Shown here one piece after another: positions 10,101 to 21,648 of a stretch of 64,000 nt of DNA. Made by a program: the position numbers and the translations under genes. The first letter of the stretch is position 1. Every line of letters begins with the position of its first letter. The stretch is from assembly GCA_037952775.1 (NCBI GenBank), contig JBANAY010000003.1:8556001-8620000 (forward strand), given 5' to 3'. Below the pieces are notes generated by a model. The model did not search any database and was not told the DNA's origin. It saw nothing but the letters and a program-made list of their open reading frames with translations. The DNA comes from Clonostachys chloroleuca (Eukaryota; Ascomycota; Sordariomycetes; Hypocreales; Bionectriaceae).

Positions 10101-11645
10101 ATGCGCTTCCTCTCCTTCTTCGCCCTCCTGTCCACCGCGGCAGCGGCGGTCGTCAACTACCCACGCGCATCCTTCTACCCAGAATCTGAGGAATTCAGCC
10201 TGACAGTCGGCGGCAAGAAGATCGACACGATCAACTTTGCCAACAACTACGACTATGCCCACCTAGCCATGGACGCCGGCTCGCCCGTCGAGTTCCGCCT
10301 CAAGGCCAAGACGCAGAAGTCCATTACGAGCTACATCCTCTCCCCGCGCGGGCAAAACTTTGGCGCCAAGATTAGCGGCAATGAGCTCGTCTTTTCCGCG
10401 TCGAAGCCGCAGTACTTCATTATTCTCATCAACAAGGTCAAGGAGATGGTTATCTTGGTCGATCCGATCGAGAAGGACGTGCCCAAGGACAAAGGCGATG
10501 GCATCTTCAATGTATTAGACTACAAGGCTGATAATTCAGGCAAGGCCATCACCAAGGGGATCCAGGATGCAGCGGATGCTGCTGCCAAGAAGCCCGGCAG
10601 CATTGTCTATGTCCCCGCTGGCTCGTATCTGATGGGCAACCTGATGTTGAAGAGCTTCACATCTTTGTATCTCGCTCCCGGTGCTGCTCTTCGGTTCACT
10701 GGAAACCGTAATGACTATAAGACTCTCTTCACCAAGGCTGGCCTTTTTGACGGAACGTGGTGGATCCAGACAGAGCCTGCTTCAGATGGTGTCAAGATCT
10801 ACGGCCGTGGCACGATCGATGGAAACGGAAAGTACACCCGTTCACAAAAATACATGGCCAGTCTTGTTGTGCCCGTTGGGACCAAGAACTTCAAGTACGA
10901 CGGAGTGTTGGTACGAGATGGGTCATTCTGGGCAGTGACACCAATCCAGGCTAAGGACGTTGAGTTCACCAACCTCAAAATCCTGAACAGGCACGACGTG
11001 ACCCAAGACGATGGAATTGACGTCGTCGAGTCACAGAGAGTCACAGTCAAGCGTTCGATTGCTATTGCCAACGATGACAGCTACTCGTGCAAAACGTGGG
11101 AGCCTAATCTGGACACCACCAAGCCTTATCCCTTCAAACCGCAAGTCGTCAAAGATATCGTGTTTGACGACTGCATGTCATGGACTGAATGCTATAGTTT
11201 CAAGATTGGCCAGGGTGTCGTTGAGGATCAGTCCAATGTCCTTTTCAAGAACGGTGTCGTCTATAATGCTGGCGTCGGCATGGGAGTTCACCATTTGTAT
11301 GGCTCAAAGACAGCCAGCAACATCACCTTTGATACCATCGACGTTGAAAACCTGCACGGTAACAGCGGAGGTATCGCCACATGGCTGGCCCTTCACATCA
11401 AGGACAATGGCAACAACCGTGGCGTCGGCCCAATCAAGGACGTTACTGTCAAGAACATCCGGGCCCGCGTGAAGGGCACTCGGGAAGGACTGATACAGGG
11501 ATGGAGCGACAAGTTCAAGGTTAGCGGAGTTACATTCTCAAACGTCTTCATGGGTGACAGCAAGACACCCGCCACGACACTCAAGGAGATGAACATGGTC
11601 AACACTAGCTTCTCGGAGGGTATAAAGTTTGCCAATACCAAGTAG
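10101..11645 (+). CDS. Secreted GH28-like right-handed beta-helix glycoside hydrolase
   Basis: A single exon of 514 codons. Residues 1-16 (MRFLSFFALLSTAAAA) form a clear signal peptide. Residues about 17-135 make an extra N-terminal beta-rich domain. The pectin-lyase-fold part starts at FNVLDYKADNSGKAITKGIQ and runs through YVPAGSYLMGNLMLKS to the C-terminus with many short beta-helix coils. Candidate catalytic acids are Asp303/Asp304 in TQDDGIDVVES and Asp325/Asp326 in NDDSYSCK, which fit the paired-Asp arrangement of GH28. The usual GHG and RIK motifs are not exact (FKIGQG is a possible counterpart). The N-terminal domain also recalls GH49, so the family is held at GH28-like. A plant-polysaccharide or fungal-wall substrate is possible; activity cannot be read from sequence. 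Confidence 0.85.
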   Translation: MRFLSFFALLSTAAAAVVNYPRASFYPESEEFSLTVGGKKIDTINFANNYDYAHLAMDAGSPVEFRLKAKTQKSITSYILSPRGQNFGAKISGNELVFSASKPQYFIILINKVKEMVILVDPIEKDVPKDKGDGIFNVLDYKADNSGKAITKGIQDAADAAAKKPGSIVYVPAGSYLMGNLMLKSFTSLYLAPGAALRFTGNRNDYKTLFTKAGLFDGTWWIQTEPASDGVKIYGRGTIDGNGKYTRSQKYMASLVVPVGTKNFKYDGVLVRDGSFWAVTPIQAKDVEFTNLKILNRHDVTQDDGIDVVESQRVTVKRSIAIANDDSYSCKTWEPNLDTTKPYPFKPQVVKDIVFDDCMSWTECYSFKIGQGVVEDQSNVLFKNGVVYNAGVGMGVHHLYGSKTASNITFDTIDVENLHGNSGGIATWLALHIKDNGNNRGVGPIKDVTVKNIRARVKGTREGLIQGWSDKFKVSGVTFSNVFMGDSKTPATTLKEMNMVNTSFSEGIKFANTK

Positions 11646-13201
11646 CAAACAGATTGTTGTACTTGACAAGGATAACTATATTGCGTTACTTTTAAGCAAG
11701 GTATTCTTTTCTAATATATATTGAGCCTAGAAAAATACATCCGTTCAGACAAACCGTGAATTATACTTCGCCAGGAATATAGTCCATATCTTTCTGCAGA
11801 GAAAAAAAGAATTTCGTGCTTATTCATACAAGTCCAAATCAAGGCAGGGTCGGTCAATAACGCCGAAACACTTTTCCAAGTAGCCGTCGCATGCCAAGCA
11901 GGACCCTGTGCTCAGAACATAGCAGCAAGAAGCACACGCCCAAAAGTAGGATGAAAAAAATACGCGGTTTTCTTGGTATGCCGTAAGGCATGGATACAAG
12001 CCGATGCCCATGATTACTCCGGAAAAGGAATTGATGGTGAGAAGGGTTGATTTGGGCAACCGCTTGGCAGACAATGCTTACCTTGGTCTACGTTGGTTTT
12101 CGAAGCCGTGCCTGGTGAAACTGAGGCCGAAAACGGTAAAGAGTAAGCGCTGATGTGCTCGGCATTGCGACAGTTGCGGTACTATCAGAAATAAACACAC
12201 CTATATAAAAAAAAAAGCCTGGTCGCGACAGGTTCGGCAACTGTTGGGTATAAATCATGCGCCGTTCCACTGGGCCACGCGACCTTGCCCTTAGCATCGC
12301 CAATCCTTCGGGAACTGAATAGCCAAGATAAAACTTCTGCAACTCCATGACGAGTTCATGGATGCTCTAAGATGGATCGAAATAGAACAATATAGGAGAA
12401 TATATAAAGATCAGGGAACCGCAATCAGACGAGAGCGAGAGCCGGGGTGCGTTGATATTTCTAGCAACCGTGAATGGACCTGAATATGCTTCGTCATTAA
12501 TGAGGCAATAAACAGATTCGGATTAAAGTTTTTTGGGACGCTGTTGATTATGCCTACGCTCGTGTAATATTGAAGGTAAAAGAAAATAGAGTTGAAAGTT
12601 AGGAATGAACTGAAATTTGGTTAAAAAGGACAAGTGTACAAGTAGTCCCATGTGGCCTGATCTTGGGATATACTCCTTGCATAAGGCAAAAAAACACAGA
12701 ACAGATTCGAAGACTGAATATGTTTACTCGATAAAATCTACTGCCATAGCTTGTGGGCTTAATAGCCAATCACGAACACATTTTTCCGCGAAAAGGAACA
12801 GGCTTCATGACTTCATGTTACTTGGCCTGGTAGCACTTGTCTTTGATGCCTAAACCGAAAAGTGGTGTATGAAGCCTTTGGATTCGCTGCCCCCTTGACT
12901 GAGACAGAGCGGTCTCAGATTTTCACCCAATTATCGCAAGTGGCCTCAGGTGGTTTGCCTTGGATGCCTAAAAACCCCCGCCGAGAACGCACTGTGCATG
13001 CTTACCAAGTATAGATTCACGCAAACGAGTCTCTTGAGGCAGAGATGCAGTGACTTCACAACCAGTAAGCAACAGCCAACATATGAACCAGTCATTATCG
13101 TGAAAGATCTGACGTCGGGTCCACCAATGACCTATAAAGTCGCATCGATTACCAGCGAAGGAACTGAAAGACCAACAACAGAGCAGATTTCATCCATCAG
13201 C
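11646..13201. other. Intergenic, no supported gene
   Basis: Holds the hydrolase 3' flank and the upstream region of the oxygenase. On the minus strand a Cys-containing open frame (11820-12074) and another (12088-12348) are adjacent, but no splice joins them convincingly and no family is recognised. The open frame of the oxygenase extends upstream to 12950 without the character of the family. Confidence 0.4.
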
Positions 13202-14923
13202 ATGTCAGCAGTTGAGGAACAGCCAGCCGGTCCCCCCGATGCCTTCGAGGAACTCGGAGACATCCTCAAGAACCAAAACCACCTATTTGCTTGTAGCGGT
13301 TCCATACCCATCAGAGATGAGCCCGAGGCAGCGCCAGATCAAAGGCCAGGTCCAGATGAGCAGAGAACTTCACGTCCTGTCACTATCCGATGGGACACTG
13401 CCACGGCAAGCTCGCCTGCTTCAGAGCGGGATGCTTGTGTGAAGCTGACACTGCCAATCGCACCTGAAAGACACGGCGGTGTAGACCACTTGTGTCAGCA
13501 TGCCCAACCTGCGACCTTCGGTCGTGGGGGTGAGGACGTTCTTGACGAGAGCTACCGCAAAGCACTCAAGATTGACACGGACTCGTTTTGTTCAACATTC
13601 GACCCCTACACGCTTGGAATTATTGATACGATTGCGCAAGTCTTGCTTCCGAGTGCCACTGACTCAAAGACCCATAGGTCGGTGAGAGCCGAGCTATACA
13701 AACTGAATGTGAGATCTTCACCATCTCCCTGGCTCTGCCTTAGGTATCACTAACTTATGCTTCATGGCAGGTGTACTCTGCCCCCTCTGGTATGTTCAAA
13801 TCCCACGTCGACACGCCCCGCTCGACATCGCAATTCGGCTCTCTTGTCGTCTGTCTTCCTCTTGAACATGAGGGCGGACAGCTCAAGGTGCGCCACAAGG
13901 GCAAGGAGATGACGTACGACTGGAGCACCCGCCAGAGCGACCCGAACCATGCTCAAATTCATTGGGCTGCCTTTTATAGTGACTGCGAGCATGAGATCCT
14001 TGAAGTCACCAAAGGTCACCGCATCACACTGACTTACAACTTGTACGCTGTGCGTGGGGCGGGACGACTCACAGGCATGAGCAAGACATTGAATCCCACT
14101 CATCTGCCTCTCTATGAAGCAGTGAAGACCGCAATGAATAGTCCACGAGCGGGATTCGATGGGAAAGGTGCGTATAAGCAGATGTATTTTCTTGCTTCGT
14201 CAAGCGCTCACGCTTCTTCTAGGCGGCTCCATTATCTTCTGGTGCTCTCACATCTACGCCTACAACCATCACTCCGAATCCCCCCTCCCCGACACCCTCA
14301 AGGGTGTCGACGCCGTCATCTGGGAAATCTTCCAATCTCTTGGTCTGAAGCCTCGTATCGCGCCATTTGTATCTCTCGAAGACGAATACTGGAACCTCCG
14401 GGAGTGGTATGATGAGCAAAAGATTCCAAGCGAGGGAGGAGACGCTCTTCGTCGCTGGGCGGCAGAGCGGCCGGGCCCGTTGCTAGAGGGTCCATTTGGG
14501 GTTTACATACATCCTGGGGGATATTTGGATGAAGCAACCCAATACCAGGAGCTTTATATCGGCAAGCGCGGCTGGGATGGAAAGTATCACAACGAGTCAC
14601 AGGTCTTTTTGAATGAGCGGCCGTCCAACAAGGAGTTGCAAATCCTATTCACCGCGGTAAGTCGCCATCATTCGCATAGCCTCCCCCTTTACATCTCTTT
14701 GGGAAATTGGACTAAGTCGATTTGCCATTTCTAGTACGGGAATAATGCCGAGGCGGCTTATCATTATTCTCATTGTGGCATAGTGGTAGATGTCCCCTGC
14801 ACCTCAGAAACTGAGGCTGCCGAGGCGTTAGCTGAGGAGGTCAGGAAACAACAGATTGTAAGGGCGCAGGAGGAGGCGGAGTATTTGTCGAGGCGCTACG
14901 AAGGAATCACGCTAAATTATTGA
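13202..14923 (+). CDS. 2-oxoglutarate/Fe(II)-dependent oxygenase family protein
   Basis: Four exons (13202-13708, 13771-14167, 14223-14656, 14735-14923) join in frame into 508 residues with canonical GT-AG introns of 55-78 nt. The oxygenase core begins at VYSAPSGMFKSHVDTPRSTS: His181-x-Asp183 are the first two iron ligands, His243 in YSDCEHEILEV is the third, and Arg253 in KGHRITLTYNL would bind 2-oxoglutarate. This double-stranded beta-helix type, with the LVVCLPLEHEGGQLKVRHKG block, is common in ascomycetes and is usually annotated as prolyl 4-hydroxylase-like without a known substrate. The C-terminal half (SIIFWCSHIYAYNH onward) is characteristic of the fungal group. The start MSAVEEQ was preferred over an upstream in-frame ATG at 12950 because the added residues look like translated flank. 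All ligands are present, so it should be active. Confidence 0.85.
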
Positions 14924-16870
14924 CTCTGAGTCGAGTGCTCCTTGAGAGGACATGGATACTGTATGCTATCCCAGGTCGCATAGAGAACACTGAGGCCACT
15001 AGTTCCTCCATTGATTAGTTCGCCGCTCTGGTTACCTTTTCTTTGCTCCCATTCTAATTAATGCGATATCATAACTGTCTGCTGCTCAGATACCACTACT
15101 TGTAAACCCAACGGTTAACACAGCTCAGTTCCCCAAGGATATCCTCTTATTAGGTCTTTCGATGTTGGTTCTCAATTCTGTCGCAACACATGGTTCAGGT
15201 CACATCAGCAAGTCCCAGGGTATATCAAATTGTCGTTGCCTACAGAATGAGGTAAAATAGAATGAGCCAGCCCTGTCCTGGCTTATCTGTCATCCCCTGG
15301 AGTTGGATAAATTGTGCATATTCGAATATAAGTGTGAAACTATTGCAAGAAATTGTAATAAGGGACATTGAGAGCTTGAAAACTAGATTCAATCACAACG
15401 AGGACCTTTCTCAGTTGGGAAGAGTTAGGAAACAAAGGCCTGTGTACCAGTGACCCTAGAAAGAAGTTAGGCTAGATGTTATGTCTTGAATCCTCTTTAC
15501 CATTCATTATTGCCTTTCTGATGACGTTGGCTATCCTTAATCCTAGCCAACATCGGCTCAAAGACGTCCATCTAAATTAGACTCCTGAGAATAATAGAAC
15601 CTTATGATGGGTCTTCCATACCCATTTTGTACATTTAACATTACGCCAGGCGCCTATTAGTTTTAAACTTGACTAACTGCAGGCTAGGCAAACTACAGTC
15701 AAGCGATCAAATGGCACATGCAATTTAACCAGTCAGTTTCAACATCATCACCTCGCTTGCTCGCCAGCAAGCTATGGACAATTCATTGTGGATTGCATTC
15801 CAATTCCTAACTCGCGAACATACCTAGGCAAGATCTCGAAGGAGTATCCCAAACTAAAACGATGGGGGAAGAAGTAAGTGATAAGAGGTAGGCGCATTAA
15901 ATTCAACTAGTCGGAGCAGGATAGTTATTAAATTGAAAAGAATCTTGGTGGGAGTTTGGGTATATAAGTAAAAAACAATAATAGAAGATGCCAGACCCGA
16001 CATCCCAATACAATGAAACAAACCGAAAAGAAAAATCATCAAAGATGATGACATCATCTGATTGGGTCCTCTCCAGGCATGCCCTAAATGGACGTGCCAA
16101 TTCATCAGGGCTCCCTTTTAGACTCGGGCCCATAGCACGACTGCCATAAATCTTGCTGAAGCTGCGAGCGTCGGGGGTCTATCAACATGAGAGAGAAGGG
16201 GGAAGTTGGCCTCACACAGACGAATATCGCCACCGAAGGGACGGAGCTTTGTCTCCATGGTCACCTACTAGTTGTAGGTACCTTATTTGCCTGAACTGTC
16301 AACATGCTGATCTGTACCCCTCTTTTATCCGATTTGCCACTCAGCAGGCTCAAGGCCAGCCAACCAACCAGACTACAGCTCTCGTTCTAATTAATAGAGG
16401 CGCTCCGACAGCTCCCACCCTATCATTCTTTCAAGTTGGCGTTGATCATGTCTAATCGCGGAAAAGTGGCAAGCTGGAGCCTATTTGCCATCATTTTTGG
16501 GTCCGACAGGGACCCTGATGACACCATGTGACATCAGTGATCATCATGGCCTTGCGTGTCATGAAGATGGGATTCTCAACAATTCCTCTTTGCTCGAGTA
16601 GAATTGCGTATCTTGCTTATATATATAACCTTCATAACGTAGTAGCTTGTGCCAGAAAAAGAAAGATTACCCATCATCACTTACGTTTCAAACTTTACTC
16701 TCCCCTCACGACAAGATACTGTTCTATCCATCAGCTTCTATCCTACCTTGTGCTGTCTATTTATTCACGTCTTATTCGCGCCAATGCTAAGACGTACAGC
16801 CGTCAATCACCCCTATCCTTTCACTGAAGGCTATTGCATCGCTCCATCTTCATTGTCCAAGTGCCAATCC
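14924..16870. other. Long intergenic region, nothing recognised
   Basis: Nearly 2 kb of mixed-composition sequence. The minus-strand frames at 15.85-16.13 kb and plus-strand frames at 16.15-16.83 kb lack any motif. A TATATATATAA stretch near 16618 could serve the following hypothetical gene. Confidence 0.4.
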
Positions 16871-17515
16871 ATGGAACACAGCACGTCAGCGATCCACCTG
16901 CCCGCCGCAGGAGAATGCCACCATCTACAGGCCACGTACCTGGAGGAAGCGACAGATCAAGGACCCTTGTTCACACGTCAAACGGACGAAGAAGCAAGGA
17001 CCATCTCTCCCCCACTCACGGCTGGACCCGAGGTGGCACCAGCCTCGCCGATCAGGGCCCCTCCCTATAGCGGGGAGCTGCGGTCATCCCGGCCATCCTC
17101 CGATGTTGTAATAAGAACACAAGCGAAGCAAGCATGTTATGAGTTTTCGCACGGAAATGAGGACCTGGAAATCATGTTTGAGCTCAACAGTGACATGGGA
17201 ATAACATTGCGGCATCCCGAAGGTGCAGGGAGGAGACGGCGGAAGCGGAGGGCAGAACAAGCTCCGGAAGGCGAAATGGGGGATTCAATCACGAGTATGC
17301 CGTCTGGCAGCGATGATTGGGCGGCTACAGGGCTGGGCATGGGTCAGGCACCGATATTTTGGCACGGGGGCGATGGAAGTTACAGCGATGTGAGTGGAGG
17401 AGATGCTGTTCAGGCCCTGGAGCTACTTGGGGATCGGTTACATAAGGATGCACAGCGGCAGTTGGAGTTGACTGACGAATCGTGCGTATGGTTTGGCCCA
17501 GATTTCGCAGTTTAA
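16871..17515 (+). CDS. Hypothetical protein, about 214 residues
   Basis: The open frame from MEHSTSAIHL to the stop encodes a low-complexity, probably disordered protein with no signal peptide or membrane segment. It contains a basic run RRRRKRRAEQ that could be a nuclear localisation signal and an acidic, Gly/Asp-rich C-terminal third. The frame is open further upstream to 16649, with another ATG at 16784. This start was chosen because the upstream part reads like 5' flank. No family is recognised. The length and lack of stops favour a real gene, but a chance frame cannot be excluded. Confidence 0.4.
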   Translation: MEHSTSAIHLPAAGECHHLQATYLEEATDQGPLFTRQTDEEARTISPPLTAGPEVAPASPIRAPPYSGELRSSRPSSDVVIRTQAKQACYEFSHGNEDLEIMFELNSDMGITLRHPEGAGRRRRKRRAEQAPEGEMGDSITSMPSGSDDWAATGLGMGQAPIFWHGGDGSYSDVSGGDAVQALELLGDRLHKDAQRQLELTDESCVWFGPDFAV

Positions 17516-17948
17516 AAACGATATTGATGTCTTTGAGCGATTCTTCTCATAATTTAACGTCGACATTTTAACATAACCGTCTGATTGGATGTATCGGGTA
17601 GACTTTGTGCAGGCTCTTGGGGGAGTGGAGAAATCAAACGGAGCAATATCTCCGGAGGTGCATGCCCCACTTATTAATGGGAAATCCAGCTTTTGCATGT
17701 CGCCAGAGCAGAACATTGGCGATTTGCACTCCTATCGTATTAACCACCCTTAGATTCGCACCCTAAACTTAGCCAATGCCCCCGCAGCGAGAGGAAGATC
17801 TTAGCTACACCAGCGAGATGCAGATGCGGGGGAGATAGTTGGAGGGCGGCGGCATTCTAGTCCGCACTCGCATCCAGATCTGCAAGATTGACCTCTCGAC
17901 TCTGTTGGGGTCGGCACCCACGACCACGACTCGCTGGTCTGCGATCCC
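17516..17948. promoter_or_regulatory. Upstream region of the hybrid histidine kinase
   Basis: No independent gene is visible. An ATG at 17776 opens a short frame that ends at 17835-17837 and could be an upstream ORF of the kinase transcript, but it cannot be tied to it by splicing. Confidence 0.35.
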
Positions 17949-20900
17949 ATGGCTCAGTGCGGGACAAAGCCACCCTGGGACGCATCCGAGGCTACGCGGC
18001 AAGATGAAGTGACAAGGTATATTCCCTCATCCTCTCTGAGGTTCCGCCGGTGGTGCTTACCTGTGCCGTGAATCAGATACGGCTCGACGCTGCTGAGCGC
18101 CTCCAGGATCAACAACCTGACCGAGCCCATCCCGAGCGTCGAGTTATCCACTTCCGGCGATGCCATCCTCACTGCTCTGTGCCAGCTGGGAGCCTGGCAG
18201 ACGGGCACGAGCAGGGCTTTTCTGTCGCTGTTTGATGCCCAGCACCAGCACATTGTCGCCGAGGCCATGCCATCTCTGCCGCTGCAGCCATCACTCCCTA
18301 GCAACGACTGTCCAACGCCTCTGTGGCTCTGCGGAACCGCCATACCTCGCCCTTTCGGAGTATGCGAGAGCACCGTCATCGTCGAGAACTCGGACCATGC
18401 GAATCTCCCCCTCACTCTTTGCGACGACCTAGCCACAGATCCCCGATTCAGCGACAAACCCTATCATAATTTTGGAGGGGATGTTAGGTTCTACGCGGCC
18501 GTGCCTGTCCGCACACGGAGGGGCATCAACATTGGCGTCTACTGTGTGGTTGACGAGACTCCAGGCCGACCCTGGAACGACACGTACAAGGCCCATCTTC
18601 AACATGCCTCTCGAAACATCATGAACCACTTAGAGTCGCAGCTTCTTAATTCTGTGCATAGACGGAATGAAAGGATGAACCGAGGTCTGCGATCCTTTGT
18701 GGAGGGCGAAACAACCTTGTCAGGATGGCGGTTCAGCCCCAACTCCGCCGCCTACGCCAACCAAGACAGCCTCGAAGGCGCCCTGAACGCTAGACAGCAA
18801 TCCCTTGGCCTCTTGTCCGTTCCCCAAATCAGCCTGTCCGCGGGTGACGCCAGGGCCCGAACTACCATGTCCGACATGGACGCAAAAGGCTCGTACTTTG
18901 CAATCGAACCGACCCCAGCACCCCAACGTGATGACATGGCCACCGTCTACTCGAGAGCCGCCAACATCATCAGAGAATCAATTGAGGTTGAGGGGTGCGT
19001 CTTTTACCGCCCGAGACTGTCATCTCGTGCTCAACTGGACCCTCAGTCTGGCGACCAGGCGAATGCGTGGGGTTACACGACCTCGTCCGCCAGTGCCGGC
19101 GAGGCGAGCCACAGCCCTGAGGCTCATCCCTGTCACGTACTCGGCTTCTCCAATTCGGAGCTTTCTAGTATTGACAGTGCGCCCAATACGAATTCCGGTC
19201 TGTCCATGACGGAAGAGTTTCTCGCCCGTCTCCTCCACAGGTACCCCCGGGGCACCACGTTCAAGTTTAATGCCGAGGGTGGGCTGCTCTCGTCGGATTC
19301 ATTGGGGGACGAGAACATACCCCTCCTCGCCTCCATGACCCTTGCTAGCCGAACTAAGTCGACAGAAGACTTCAAGACAGCGTCGTTGCCGCCGTCAGCA
19401 TCAGCAGAGCTGCAGCAAGCTACGTACAGAGCCAAAAGGCTGCGCAGCCAGGAGGGCAAGGCTCTACACGAAGCGTTCCCCAACGCTCGCAGCGTCCTCT
19501 TTTTCCCCGTGTGGGACTCGCGCAAGGACGGCTGGTACGCCGCCGCCTTCGCTTACACGCGCAGGGAGGGTCGGTCCTTCTCCGTTACAGGCGAGCTGAG
19601 CTACCTGCGGGCCTTTGGCGCCGTCGTCGCGTCCGAGATCCAGAAGCTAAACACCCTCTCCGCCGACCAGGCCAAGGCCGACGCGCTGGGCTCCCTCTCG
19701 CACGAACTCCGCTCACCGCTGCATGGCATCCTTCTCAGCGCAGAGCTCATGAGGGACATCGACATGGACGTCTACCAGGGCAACTTGGCACACACCATTG
19801 AGACGTGCTCACGCACGCTGCTAGACACGATCGATCACCTCCTCGACTACTCACAGATCAACGACTTCTCCAACCCGGGCAGGAAAAGCGGTGACCCCCT
19901 CTCAATTGCATGCAGCGGAGGAGATCGGGGACAGTTTGGCAAGAAGTCGCTGTTTTCGTACATCAGGCTGGACGGCGTCGTGGAAGAGGTCGCCGAGAGC
20001 GTGTTTGCAGGTTTCAACTTTCAGTACCAGTCCCTCAAGCAGGCGTCCCAGGTGACCGTGGCCAGTGACGTCGCCGCGCACCAGCGCCTTGACTCGGCGC
20101 AGGCGTCTGAGCAACTCCAAGGGCGCGACAAGGACTTTCTCGGGCATCTAGAATTCGGCAACGTGTCGGTGTTGCTCTCGATCGACTCAGGCTGTCAGTG
20201 GGAGTACCACGTGCATGTAGGAGCCATCAGGAGAATCATCATGAACTTGTTCGGCAACGCCCTGAAGTACACCAAATCCGGCACCGTTGTGGTATCTCTG
20301 AGCCAGGATCACAGAAGACATGTTGTCAGGATCGTGGTGCAAGACACGGGCAAGGGTATGAGTGCTGATTTCCAACAGACTGGGCTCTTTAAACCGTTCA
20401 GCCAGGAGGATTCTATGTCGCCCGGCACGGGTCTAGGCCTTAGCCTAGTTAAAAATATCACGACACAGCTCCACGGTCGCATATCCATCGATAGCCAAGT
20501 CGGCATGGGAACAACCGTCTCGGTCGTGCTACCGCTCAAGCGCGCAGAGCTGCCGGCCGACATCCATGCATCCCGATCCGACGACGATAAACAATTTGAT
20601 GGCCTCGTCAACGATTTGAAGGGGCTGAGGATTCGTATCATAACCGCTGACGAGGCGGGCAGTACTGCTCCATCGGCCGTCAATGCCTCGCTGCATGATA
20701 TTTGTCGTAATTGGCTGCACATGGAAATTGTGTCGAATGAAATGTCCTCACAGGCAGTAGTCCCCGATATTGTTCTCTGGTCCTACGATGCTTCGGTGCA
20801 AGCACAAGGCGACATGAAAGAACTCTCAAAGTTCCCAAATGTGGTCATCTGTCCCAATGCTCTTGTAGCGTACCACCAAAATACCGAATCGACATCGCCC

Positions 20901-21648
20901 GATGGTGTGAAGCTACTTGAGTTTGTCTCTCAACCGTAAGTCTCCTTCTCTCTCCCCCCTACGATTGCCCACGTATGAACACTTGGCCCGCAGGATCGGT
21001 CCCCGGAAGCTCGCAAAGGTCTTGTCCTTGGCGTACCGTCGATGGGCTGAACCTTCACATCCTTTCAATCCCCAGAGTATTGAAGCACCTTTGACCACCT
21101 CGCGACCCAAGATTGCAAGCAGTGCTATAAGCTCCTCTGTCGCCTCCGACATTGATTCATTGAACATCACACACCAGAAAGCCGAAATGGGTGGCCCGGC
21201 GCCCACGTGCACCTCCACGCCGGGCTCGTCGGTCAGCAATGGCGTCCAGTCAGATACTGATGAGCGGGTTACGAGATGCCTCCTCGTCGATGACAACGAT
21301 ATCAATATCAAGGTGTTGTCAGCGCTCATGAGGAAGCTCGACATCGACTACCAAACGGCAAGAAACGGCAAGGAGGCCGTTGATGCTTTCAGCCAGAACC
21401 CAGGCGCCTATGTATGTATCCTGATGGATATCTCCATGCCGGTCATGGACGGGTGTGAAGCGACCCGGCGCATTAGAGCTTTCGAGACCAAGGAACGCCT
21501 CCAACCCGTGTCTATCATTGCGCTCTCGGGATTATCTTCGAATGAGGCCCATCGGGAAGCGTTCGAGAGTGGCATGGACTTATTCTTAACGAAGCCGGTC
21601 AAACTGATGATGCTCAAAGATCTCTTGCAATCCCAAGGTATACTATGA
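17949..21648 (+). CDS. Hybrid sensor histidine kinase (GAF - HisKA - HATPase - receiver)
   Basis: Three exons (17949-18016, 18077-20935, 20994-21648) join in frame to 1193 residues. The first exon encodes MAQCGTKPPWDASEATRQDE and is needed because the frame upstream of exon 2 is closed by a TGA. A GAF-like sensor region covers about residues 40-200. The dimerisation box is GSLSHELRSPLHGILLSAEL with the phospho-accepting His565. The ATP-binding part has N-box NLFGNALKYTKSG, G1 DTGKGM, F-box FKPFSQ and G2 GTGLGLSLVK. The C-terminal receiver has RCLLVDDNDINI, phospho-acceptor Asp1121 in ILMDISMPVMDG and the lysine in FLTKPVK. There is no membrane segment, so it is a cytosolic sensor. It would phosphorylate itself, pass the phosphate to its receiver, and then signal through the YPD1-type relay known in fungi. 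The stimulus is unknown. Confidence 0.92.

Noticed and set aside
11820..12348. Two adjacent minus-strand frames, one with several Cys near the end
   Set aside because: No convincing splice joins them, no signal peptide is at either start, and no family is recognised.
12950..13201. In-frame extension upstream of the oxygenase start
   Set aside because: The extra 84 residues lack the character of the family and the ATG at 13202 begins the low-complexity leader that runs into the conserved core.
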